Below are positions 1-7,259 of a stretch of 9,570 nt of DNA, one piece after another. Below the pieces are notes generated by a model that was not told the DNA's origin, ran no database searches, and was given only the letters and a program-made list of their open reading frames with translations. This DNA comes from Methanobacteriota archaeon (GTDB lineage: Archaea; Thermoplasmatota; Poseidoniia; Poseidoniales; Poseidoniaceae). The DNA is taken from contig JABJFP010000020.1 in the NCBI GenBank assembly GCA_018662715.1, positions 1 through 9,570 of the forward strand, given 5' to 3'. The stretch's first letter is position 1; each line of letters starts with the position of its first letter. Made by a program: the position numbers and the translations under genes.

Positions 1-1
1 T

Positions 2-1834
2 ATTCAAAAGCAAATCTCGCTCAGTGGAATGGACCAAAGCATAGAAGAAGTCACTTACGCTGTTAACGACGCTGCAACATTGTTGAACTTGCAAGGTATT
101 GATGAAAGTGGAAAACCACTTCCTGAAGACGACCCTCGAGCTATTCTTCACTATCGCTGGATGCACGAACTGGCCCAAGCAGACAAAGCAGACCCAGAAC
201 CCTTCCCGGGACATCTGGAAGTAACCTGCCCCCACTGCCTCAGCCCAGTTGATGAGTTCTACGGCGAGCGAACCGCAGTCGAAGACCGTCTCGCAACCGT
301 TGACCGCTATGGTAACCCCAAGCCTGGTCTCCAAGTTGAGCGCCACTTGATCGACGGCGATGTTGTCATCTTCAACCGACAACCTTCGCTCCACCGAATG
401 TCAATGATGGTTCACGAAGTTCGAGTCATGAAAGGTCATACCTTCCGATTCAACCTCGCTGTATGTACTCCATACAACGCTGATTTTGACGGTGACGAGA
501 TGAACCTTCACGTCATCCAATCTGAGGAAGCACGTGCAGAGGCTAAGATTTTGATGCGTGTCCAAGAACACATCCTCACGCCTCGCTACGGTGGAGCTGT
601 TATCGGTGGAATTCACGACCACATTTCCGGAGCCTACCTCCTTTCCCGACCTGGAACGCTCATTAAGCAATCCAACGGATTGGAAATGCTTGGAAACATC
701 GGATTCACTGGAACACTACCTGAAATCGTGAAAGACGCCAACGGTGCTGATTGCTTCCGGGGACAAGATTTGATTTCCCTCATCATCCCTGACAACATCC
801 ACCTGCGTTTCCGCAGTCGTTCTAACGACTGGGTTATCGTCAAAGACGGCGATGTAGAAGGTACACTCGACAAGCGAGCAATCGGTGCTGAAGACGGCCG
901 TCTTCTGGACGCTATCGTTCAAACCAACGGTCCTGAACTCGGTGCTCGGTTCCTTGATGAGTTCACTCGCATGTCCATCGCCGCCTGTACTTCCCTCGGA
1001 TTTACAACCGGTATTGATGATGAAGACCTCCCCGAAGAAACCATTGAAGCAATTAACGCTGCAAATGCAAAAGCAAGCGACGAAGTCAATGCAGAACTAG
1101 AGAAATTCGGAGCAAACGGCAAGAATTACGAAGCCCGCCCTGGACGAACTCCCCGAGAAACCATGGAAGAAAACATCATGCAAATGCTCGACAAGGGTAA
1201 GGAAGAAGCTGGTGAATTTGCTAGGGACGAATTGAACAAGTCCGGTTCTACCAACGCTGCTGTCAACATGGCGATTTCCGGTGCTCGTGGTTCCATGGAC
1301 AACCTCACCATGATGGCTGCATCCATCGGACAAGCAAAGGTTCGTGGAAAGCGCTTGGAACGTGGATACGATGACCGTGTTCTACCTCACTTCAAGCGTG
1401 GTGGCCGTGGCGCACCAGACCGTGGTTTCATCGCATCCTCATTCAAGCGTGGATTGAAGCCAACAGAGTTCTTTATGCTCTCTGTATCTGGTCGTGAGTC
1501 TCTGGTCGATACTGCTGTCCGTACTGCAAAGTCTGGATACATGCAACGCCGACTCATCAACGCAATGGACGATTTGAAGGTTTACGACGACGAAATGCTT
1601 TCTGTCCGAAACACCGCTAATCGTATCATCCAGTTCAGCTACGGAGAAGATGGAATTGACCCATCCCGTGGTGTGCACGGGTCTCCATTCAACATCGACG
1701 TTATCGTTGATGCTGCTCTTGGAACATCCGGTGGACTTGAAATTGACCGTGACTCCTACGAGCGAGATATCGTGGAAGAGGATCTCGGCGCATGGGAAGA
1801 TGAAGCTGAAGAAAGCGATGGAGGTGAGAACTGA
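2..1834 (+). CDS. rpoA1: DNA-directed RNA polymerase subunit A' (Rpo1N), 5'-truncated by window edge
   Basis: Large catalytic subunit fragment of archaeal RNA polymerase, which makes all cellular RNA. The frame is open from base 2, so the first Met in the window (base 29) is internal; compared with usual A' proteins of roughly 880 residues, about 270-300 N-terminal residues are missing. Counting from base 29, VERHLIDGD and FNRQPSLHRMS lead into the catalytic Mg-binding motif NADFDGDEMN (residues 150-159). Further on come ISGARGSMDNLT, LPHFKRGGRGAPDRGF and the bridge-helix region GRESLVDTAVRTAKSGYMQRR (from about 488). An acidic tail ends the protein, as expected at the A'/A'' split. The stop overlaps the rpoA2 start by one base (TGATG). 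Odd points are a CPHC-containing divergent stretch before VERHL and an unusual bridge-helix start (both under findings). Identity is certain; the symbol follows archaeal convention. Confidence 0.97.
   Translation: MQKQISLSGMDQSIEEVTYAVNDAATLLNLQGIDESGKPLPEDDPRAILHYRWMHELAQADKADPEPFPGHLEVTCPHCLSPVDEFYGERTAVEDRLATVDRYGNPKPGLQVERHLIDGDVVIFNRQPSLHRMSMMVHEVRVMKGHTFRFNLAVCTPYNADFDGDEMNLHVIQSEEARAEAKILMRVQEHILTPRYGGAVIGGIHDHISGAYLLSRPGTLIKQSNGLEMLGNIGFTGTLPEIVKDANGADCFRGQDLISLIIPDNIHLRFRSRSNDWVIVKDGDVEGTLDKRAIGAEDGRLLDAIVQTNGPELGARFLDEFTRMSIAACTSLGFTTGIDDEDLPEETIEAINAANAKASDEVNAELEKFGANGKNYEARPGRTPRETMEENIMQMLDKGKEEAGEFARDELNKSGSTNAAVNMAISGARGSMDNLTMMAASIGQAKVRGKRLERGYDDRVLPHFKRGGRGAPDRGFIASSFKRGLKPTEFFMLSVSGRESLVDTAVRTAKSGYMQRRLINAMDDLKVYDDEMLSVRNTANRIIQFSYGEDGIDPSRGVHGSPFNIDVIVDAALGTSGGLEIDRDSYERDIVEEDLGAWEDEAEESDGGEN
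1820..1827 (+). promoter_or_regulatory. Ribosome-binding site of rpoA2
   Basis: GGAGGTGA lies inside the last codons of rpoA1 and ends 6 bases before the rpoA2 ATG at 1834. It is a near-perfect Shine-Dalgarno match and fixes that start. It also shows that this organism uses leadered initiation inside operons. Confidence 0.85.
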
Positions 1835-3393
1835 TGGTCGTAAAGAGTGCAACCAAGAAGAAGCTCATGGATTTGGGTATTGCAGAGAACTTTGCACACA
1901 TGCTTGCTGACGACCGAAAGTGGGACGATGTCAAAGTCATGACCCAAAACGACGTTGCCAAGTTCTGCGAAACAGATTCAGATACCGCAGGAACAATTCA
2001 TGCAACCATTGTAGCCGCAACCCAAAAGGGTCGCGATGCAAGCAGCGAAGCCACTGGACCAGTCACGAGCGTTCGTCTACGAAAGACAACACGCCGTGCC
2101 CGAACCAAGACCGTTGTAGCCATTGAAGCCTACGATATTGACCGCAAGATGAAGTCTATTGAAGATGAGTTGGCTGACGACCCTGTGTTCAAGTCGCTCA
2201 TGGCTGCAGCCGAAGCATCGGGCTCAAGCCGGTTCACAAACCGTATCTTCAACGACCTAACCGTCGCCTGCCACAGCCGTGGGAAGAAGAAGTTGACCAA
2301 GGCTCAGGCAAAGAAAGTCATTGATGAATCCATCGTTGCGTTGGACCGAGCAAGTATCGATCCTTACGAAGCAGCAGGAATTATCACCGCACAATCCATT
2401 GGAGAACCTGGAACTCAGATGACCATGCGTACGTTCCACTATGCTGGTGTTGCAACGGTTAACGTGACCCAAGGTCTACCTCGTATCATTGAGATTGTGG
2501 ATGCCCGAAAGGTCCCACAAACGCCTACAATGACCATTCGAATGACCGCTGAGCAGGAACAAAACGAAGGTGCAGCAAAGAAACTCGCTGCGGCAATTGA
2601 AGTGACAACAACCGTGAATATTGCATCGTTGGAAACTGACGTCGCTCAACGACGCTTGGTTCTCAAACTCAACAAGGGTAACCTCAAGCAAAAAGGAATG
2701 ACTCCTCTTGAAGTGAAAGACAAACTTGAGCGTGCTACACGACTCTTTATTCAAACTGACAAGCCAACGAATCCGTCAACCTTGACCTTGATTCCTGGTG
2801 TTCACAGCGAAGATGACCTTGCTGACCTCGCAGAGAATCCTCCGTCCTATACGATGTTGTTGCAACTTGAGGAGAAAATCCGAGACATGCGACTTAAAGG
2901 AATTCCCGGTATTGAACGAGCCAACGTACAATTGGATGACAAGACTGGTGAGTACTACCTCTCTACGATTGGAAGCAATCTAACCCGTGTGAGTGAACTT
3001 GAGAACATTGACCGGTCTCGTACATACACTAACAATATCATTGAAATCTACGAATACCTTGGTATTGAAGCTGCTCGACAAGCAATTGTTGATGAACTTC
3101 AACTAACCCTTGACGGTGCTCGATTGGAAGTTGACGTCCGTCACTTGTTGATGGTCGCTGACGTGATGACATCCGAAGGTGAAGTCCGAGCAATCGGTCG
3201 TCACGGTGTATCGGGTACCAAACACAGTATCCTTGCTCGTGCTGCTTTCGAAGTCACTGTGAACCACCTGTTGAAGGCTGGTATCATCGGAGAGAAAGAT
3301 TACCTCACCGGTGTTGCAGAAAACATCATCGTCGGGCAACCGATTTCACTGGGTACCGGAAGCGTAGCATTGTACTACATCCCTGAGGAGTAA
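1834..3393 (+). CDS. rpoA2: DNA-directed RNA polymerase subunit A'' (Rpo1C) with N-terminal extension
   Basis: C-terminal part of the split largest RNA polymerase subunit; it supplies the trigger loop and completes the active site with A'. The trigger-loop region is at residues 175-225: IDPYEAAGIITAQSIGEPGT, then QMTMRTFHYAGV, then LPRIIEIVDARK. Leu/Met and His at the substrate-facing positions are present (Met198, His202). The C-terminal part carries the family's EVDVRHLLMVADVMTSEGEV, GRHGVSGTKHS and IVGQPISLGTGSVAL. At 519 residues it is some 110-120 longer than usual (about 390-400), and the excess is at the N terminus. Residues 5-60 look like a helix-hairpin-helix type unit (LGIAENFAHMLADD...), followed by a basic linker around 80-95. 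The start is fixed by a strong ribosome-binding site and by the one-base overlap with rpoA1, so the extension is probably real. Co-transcribed with rpoA1 and probably rpl30e. Confidence 0.97.
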   Translation: MVVKSATKKKLMDLGIAENFAHMLADDRKWDDVKVMTQNDVAKFCETDSDTAGTIHATIVAATQKGRDASSEATGPVTSVRLRKTTRRARTKTVVAIEAYDIDRKMKSIEDELADDPVFKSLMAAAEASGSSRFTNRIFNDLTVACHSRGKKKLTKAQAKKVIDESIVALDRASIDPYEAAGIITAQSIGEPGTQMTMRTFHYAGVATVNVTQGLPRIIEIVDARKVPQTPTMTIRMTAEQEQNEGAAKKLAAAIEVTTTVNIASLETDVAQRRLVLKLNKGNLKQKGMTPLEVKDKLERATRLFIQTDKPTNPSTLTLIPGVHSEDDLADLAENPPSYTMLLQLEEKIRDMRLKGIPGIERANVQLDDKTGEYYLSTIGSNLTRVSELENIDRSRTYTNNIIEIYEYLGIEAARQAIVDELQLTLDGARLEVDVRHLLMVADVMTSEGEVRAIGRHGVSGTKHSILARAAFEVTVNHLLKAGIIGEKDYLTGVAENIIVGQPISLGTGSVALYYIPEE

Positions 3394-3426
3394 TTTTCCC
3401 AACCATGAGAAACACATGTGGAGAAT

Positions 3427-3432
3427 GGAGGA
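3427..3432 (+). promoter_or_regulatory. Ribosome-binding site that decides the rpl30e start
   Basis: GGAGGA ends 6 bases before the ATG at 3439, the same spacing as for rpoA2 and gdhA. It argues against the upstream in-frame GTG at 3418, which would read through this site. Confidence 0.8.
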
Positions 3433-3438
3433 ATAAAA

Positions 3439-3738
3439 ATGGATCTAAGCCGACAATTGAAAAATGCAATCGCAACAGGAAATCTGTTGTTTGGACAACG
3501 CCAAGCTAACGATGCTTGCGCTAAAGGAGAGGCAAAGTTGGTGCTCGTTGCTGCTAACTGCCCGGAAGAATATACAGACACTTTGCGTGCAACTCACCCT
3601 GAAGTGGCCATGTACCGCTCAGCAATGGTGAACCGTGAACTCGGCATCGCCTGTGGTAAACCGTTCTCTGTGTCCACCATCACCGTCCTCGACGCTGGTG
3701 ACAGTGATTTGCTTGCTCTTGACTCCAACATGGAGTGA
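3439..3738 (+). CDS. rpl30e: Large-subunit ribosomal protein L30e
   Basis: A 99-residue member of the L7Ae/L30e RNA-binding family, a component of the large ribosomal subunit in archaea and eukaryotes. The sequence shows the family pattern: an N-terminal LSRQLKNAIATGNLLFGQRQ (L30e proteins have LxxALxTGKVVFGxxQ here), GEAKLVLVAANCPEE, and near the end ELGIACGKPFSVSTITVLDAGDS, matching the ELGxxxGRPFxVSxxxIxDxGxS signature. Length is typical. ATG 3439 was chosen over GTG 3418 because of the ribosome-binding site between them. It follows rpoA2 by 45 bases with no visible promoter, so it is probably in the same transcript; the rpoA2-rpl30e order is standard in archaea. The usual next genes (nusA, rps12, rps7) are absent here. 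Confidence 0.93.
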   Translation: MDLSRQLKNAIATGNLLFGQRQANDACAKGEAKLVLVAANCPEEYTDTLRATHPEVAMYRSAMVNRELGIACGKPFSVSTITVLDAGDSDLLALDSNME

Positions 3739-3756
3739 ACTTGTACCGTCAAGGAA

Positions 3757-3778
3757 TCAAAGGCTTGATGGCCTTTGA
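3757..3778 (+). other. Perfect 8-bp hairpin between rpl30e and the surface-protein gene
   Basis: TCAAAGGC (3757-3764) and GCCTTTGA (3771-3778) are exact reverse complements around the six-base loop TTGATG. The hairpin lies 18 bases after the rpl30e stop and ends 16 bases before the next ATG. There is no T-run after it on either strand, so it does not look like a standard terminator. It could be an RNA processing or attenuation structure in the leader of the downstream gene. The stem is directly seen; the role is inferred. Confidence 0.5.
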
Positions 3779-3794
3779 GCCCTGCCCATAAGGT

Positions 3795-6700
3795 ATGGAG
3801 AGCACTCGCAGCCATAGCCTACCCCTGTTCCTCGTAGTATTGTTCGTAGTGAGTTTACTCAGTCCTCTCGCAGCACATCAACAAACGACTCCTGTTGAAT
3901 TGGATTCCGTTCAGACCATCAGTGAAACCTCGGCCCGTGCAACATCCCCTGAAATTTTCCTTTCAGCAGGAGGGTCCGCAACTGGTGATGAATTTGATAC
4001 GATGATTGCGCCTGGCCTCGATGGATACTATGTGGGAGGAGATTTTAACCGCTCAATGACGTTTGGCAACCACCAACTTCAACCGACCTCACCCTTTTCA
4101 AATGGAAACGAATTCTACATTGCGGGAATTGACTCCACAGGTTCGTGGACCTTCTTGGCAGGAGCCGACCACAGCATGGGAGGGGTTTCATTCCTAACTG
4201 ATATCACTACGGTCAACGGCATGGCAGTAATTACAGGATATATGTTCGGTCAGGTTAACTTCGGCCAGACCATCTTGAACACGCAAGTATTGGATGGTTT
4301 CGTCGCTGTCGCAGACCCTACGGGCAATTGGATGTGGGCTACCGCATTCCAAACGCTTCCAAATACAACCACGGACGCAAGTATTCCTCAGGCAATTTCT
4401 GTAGATAATGTTGGTGACATCGTGGTGGCAGGGTATTTTTCTGGTGAAACTGATTTCGGTGGAACTGCAATTAACGTATCAAACCCTGAAGTGTTCATCG
4501 CAAAACTTGACGGAGCAAATGGTGCACTCAAATGGGTCACAAGCGGAGGAGGCATCGGACAACAAGTTGTTACCGATGTTGTAACCGACCTTAACGGAGA
4601 CTATCACATATCTTGTCTTACACAAAATAACGTACTTTTCGGCACAACGAGTTATTCTCCTGTCGGAACACAGGATTCCTTCATTGTCAAAATGAGCAGT
4701 GCAGGCACTGTTACTGGAATAAGCGGCTATGGAATTCCATCCCAAGTCGTATCGGTAGAGTACATGAGCATAGATTCAACCGGCGCCTTGTATTTGGGTG
4801 GGATTTTTGAGGGAACCCTTGCACAAAGTGGTTGGTCTATCACTGCGAATAAGGGTGGCTCTGATGTATTTTTCATCAAGAAGGGAAGCGGCCCTTCTAA
4901 CAGCAATTGGGCTGTAATTGGTGGAACAAACGGAAACGATGTGCTGGAAGGAATGGAGATGACGTCAAAAGACGAACTCATCTTTACAGGCTATGCTCAA
5001 GGAACCTTCACTGCAGGAAATAAGGCGATCACACCAGACGGGAATTTTGACGCTCTCGTTGGTGGCGTTTCCAAAACAGGTTCTTGGACATGGTTAGATG
5101 TCACGGATAGTCCGGATTTTGAGACTGGTAGAGGTATCGCCATCAACGGTACTGATGTCGTTGCAGTTGTTGGGGCCTTTGCGGGTCAAAGTTCATCTCC
5201 AAGCATCACCAAAGATGGAACGACCGTAACGAGTACTGGTGGTTGGGACGTCTATGTTTGGGCATTTGATTCATCAATGAAACAAGATTCGGACAGTGAT
5301 GGAGTTCCTGATTTCGAGGACAATTGTCCCACGGTCGCAAACCCTGGCCAAGGCAACACTGACTTTGACGAGAAAGGAGACGAATGTGACCCTGATGATG
5401 ACAACGATGGTCTGACTGATAACTCACCCGATCTTTGTGCGCGTGGTGGCCAGTACAATTGGACCTCAACTCAAGATTTCAATGACCCTGCTAACTCAAC
5501 CGATTGGGATAGAGATGGATGCAGAGACGGTATAGAAGACGATGATATCGACAATGATGGTGTTAACGATGATGTTGACCTATGCCCTCGCACGTCATAC
5601 AATCCACCCCGGCCTACTTGGGTCTCTGAGACCTCAACGGACATTGATGGTGACGGATGTAGAGATGTTGACGAAGACAACGACGACGATGGAGATGGTT
5701 TTAGCGATGGTAGCGATGATTGTTCAAGCATAGCAGGAACATCAACGCTTGGAGAAGTTGGATGCCTTGACACCGATGGTGACGGATGGGCTGATTCGCG
5801 AGATGACTGTCCTAATCAATTTGGAAACTCTTCTGCGAATGGAAAGATTGCCTGTCTTGATACCGATGGAGATGGGTGGGCAGATGTTGACGATGCCTTC
5901 GTCAATGAGCCAACACAATGGGCAGATAGCGACTTGGATACTTATGGAGACTCAGCCGCTGGAATTAATCCAGATGCTTGTCCAAATTCTGCAGGAACAT
6001 CAACAATGGACCGAATAGGTTGTATCGATTCGGACGGCGATGGATATTCCAACGCAGATGCGTTGTGGAGTGTTGAAGATGGAGCAGATGCATTTGTTAA
6101 TGACAACACACAATGGTCCGATTTTGATGCTGACGGATTTGGTGACAATTACGCAAATCAAAGCTGGGATGACAGAAATCCAGATTGGCCAGGTACCTAC
6201 GTTGCAAACGCTTACAATCAGGATGCATGTCCAACACGAGAAGGAACCTCATGGATGGACGATACTGCAGGATGCCCTGACGCAGATGGAGATGGATGGT
6301 ACAACCTCCAGGACGCATTCCCAATTGACAATACTCAATGGAGTGATGAAGATGGGGACGGATACGGTGATAACCAATCTGGAACAACACCGGATGCGTG
6401 TATTCAACGACCTGGTGGTTCATTCACAGACCGTTTTGGATGCGGCGACTACGATGAAGATGGAGTCTCGGACCCCGACCCTTCGGCTAATTACTTCGTT
6501 TCTGATGGTGCTGACGCATTTTTCGATGAACCCACTCAATGGGCTGATAGTGATATTGACGGATACGGTGACAATCCTCTCGGCTTCCAACCCGACGCTT
6601 GCCCCGAACTTCGCGATTCATCCACTGTAGATCGCTTTGGATGTACAGACAGCGACGGGGACGGTATTTCTGACCCCGACGCAGTGTGGACCACAGAAAA

Positions 6701-7259
6701 TGGAGCAGATGCTTGTCCGTTAGTATATGGGAATTCAAGTGCTGACCGAATCGGATGCCTCGACCAAGATGGTGACAATTATTCCGACCCGACCGCTGAT
6801 TGGGGTCTCGCTGAAGGAGCCGATGCTTATCCTAAAGATCCAACTCGGTGGATCAAGGAAGCAGATGAGGACACTCAAGGCGCTAGTTCCATGACGACCT
6901 ATCTCGTCGGCGGTGTTGGTTTCCTCATACTGGCAGGAATTGGCGTATTGCTATTCGTTCGCAGTAAGGGTGAAGATGAAACAAAGGTGTGGGCAAATGC
7001 TACTGCTGGGCAAGTTGCTATGCCAAACTTCCAGGCTCAGCCTGCTGCACAAGTTGCTATGCCAAATTTCCAGGCTCAACCTGCTGCACAAGTTGCTATG
7101 CCAAACTTCCAGGCTCAGCCCGTTGCTCAAGTCCCACCTCAACCGATGGCAATGCCCGACCCGGCTCGTGATTACTACAACGGGTTACTTGCCCAAGGAT
7201 ACCCACATGCTGAAGCGCTTTCTTACACACAACAATACTTCCAAGAGTTTCGTGGATGA
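3795..7259 (+). CDS. Large secreted, membrane-anchored surface protein: propeller-like repeats plus thrombospondin type 3-like stalk
   Basis: A 1154-residue envelope protein of unknown specific function. Residues 1-27 form a signal peptide (hydrophobic core LPLFLVVLFVVSLLS). Residues about 60-490 hold seven repeats of about 64 residues, with a G-[YF]-x-x-G motif near 82, 148, 213, 272, 336, 399 and 460, each followed by a [DE]xFxxxxxxxG-W segment. This resembles SBBP-type beta-propeller repeats. Residues 498-1025 are Asp-rich DxDxDGxxD repeats of thrombospondin type 3 kind, likely Ca-binding, with 20 cysteines. One transmembrane helix follows at about 1036-1055, then a cytoplasmic tail of about 98 residues with three 13-residue repeats. 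Topology would be outside-to-inside, type I. There is no good ribosome-binding site: AAGG sits only one base before the ATG. The next gene overlaps by 4 bases. Adhesion, sensing or polymer binding are possible roles; none is shown by the sequence. Confidence 0.9.
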   Translation: MESTRSHSLPLFLVVLFVVSLLSPLAAHQQTTPVELDSVQTISETSARATSPEIFLSAGGSATGDEFDTMIAPGLDGYYVGGDFNRSMTFGNHQLQPTSPFSNGNEFYIAGIDSTGSWTFLAGADHSMGGVSFLTDITTVNGMAVITGYMFGQVNFGQTILNTQVLDGFVAVADPTGNWMWATAFQTLPNTTTDASIPQAISVDNVGDIVVAGYFSGETDFGGTAINVSNPEVFIAKLDGANGALKWVTSGGGIGQQVVTDVVTDLNGDYHISCLTQNNVLFGTTSYSPVGTQDSFIVKMSSAGTVTGISGYGIPSQVVSVEYMSIDSTGALYLGGIFEGTLAQSGWSITANKGGSDVFFIKKGSGPSNSNWAVIGGTNGNDVLEGMEMTSKDELIFTGYAQGTFTAGNKAITPDGNFDALVGGVSKTGSWTWLDVTDSPDFETGRGIAINGTDVVAVVGAFAGQSSSPSITKDGTTVTSTGGWDVYVWAFDSSMKQDSDSDGVPDFEDNCPTVANPGQGNTDFDEKGDECDPDDDNDGLTDNSPDLCARGGQYNWTSTQDFNDPANSTDWDRDGCRDGIEDDDIDNDGVNDDVDLCPRTSYNPPRPTWVSETSTDIDGDGCRDVDEDNDDDGDGFSDGSDDCSSIAGTSTLGEVGCLDTDGDGWADSRDDCPNQFGNSSANGKIACLDTDGDGWADVDDAFVNEPTQWADSDLDTYGDSAAGINPDACPNSAGTSTMDRIGCIDSDGDGYSNADALWSVEDGADAFVNDNTQWSDFDADGFGDNYANQSWDDRNPDWPGTYVANAYNQDACPTREGTSWMDDTAGCPDADGDGWYNLQDAFPIDNTQWSDEDGDGYGDNQSGTTPDACIQRPGGSFTDRFGCGDYDEDGVSDPDPSANYFVSDGADAFFDEPTQWADSDIDGYGDNPLGFQPDACPELRDSSTVDRFGCTDSDGDGISDPDAVWTTENGADACPLVYGNSSADRIGCLDQDGDNYSDPTADWGLAEGADAYPKDPTRWIKEADEDTQGASSMTTYLVGGVGFLILAGIGVLLFVRSKGEDETKVWANATAGQVAMPNFQAQPAAQVAMPNFQAQPAAQVAMPNFQAQPVAQVPPQPMAMPDPARDYYNGLLAQGYPHAEALSYTQQYFQEFRG
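5286..6872 (+). repeat. Thrombospondin type 3-like Asp-rich repeat region (coding)
   Basis: About 17 copies of a DxDxDGxxD-type motif within residues 498-1025 of the surface protein. In the second half they build a larger module, roughly DACP...GTSxxDRxGCxDxDGDG...DAFxxxPTQWxDxDxDGYGDN. The PTQW-type tryptophans are at residues 709, 774, 849, 916 and (degenerate, PTRW) 1019, giving module lengths of about 65, 75, 67 and 103 residues. Such repeats in other proteins bind one or more Ca ions each and form a rigid stalk; that role here is inferred from the family. Confidence 0.85.
7011..7127 (+). repeat. Three tandem 39-bp repeats encoding a 13-residue unit
   Basis: Three head-to-tail 39-base units (7011-7049, 7050-7088, 7089-7127) encode QVAMPNFQAQPAA twice and QVAMPNFQAQPVA once, residues 1073-1111 of the surface protein, on the predicted cytoplasmic side. 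Unit 2 differs from unit 1 at 2 bases, both silent; unit 3 differs from unit 1 at 3 bases, one changing Ala to Val. The near-identity at DNA level points to recent expansion or ongoing homogenisation. Confidence 0.95.

Noticed and set aside
1439..1852. A 137-codon minus-strand open frame opposite rpoA1
   Set aside because: It lies wholly opposite highly conserved polymerase sequence, has no ribosome-binding site or recognisable motif, and is best explained as a codon-bias shadow.
3418..3438. GTG 3418 as the rpl30e start
   Set aside because: It would translate through the GGAGGA ribosome-binding site and add seven residues not typical of L30e; ATG 3439 has ideal spacing.
3757..3778. The hairpin as a rho-independent terminator of rpl30e
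   Set aside because: No run of T follows the stem on either strand, and archaeal termination relies mainly on T-rich tracts. Kept only as an unexplained hairpin.
6040..6630. A 196-codon open frame on the plus strand inside the surface-protein gene
   Set aside because: It is an alternate reading of the GAT/GGA-rich Asp-Gly repeats, which lack stops in that frame. The product is a low-complexity Met/Thr/Leu string with no domain, and the main frame is unmistakable.
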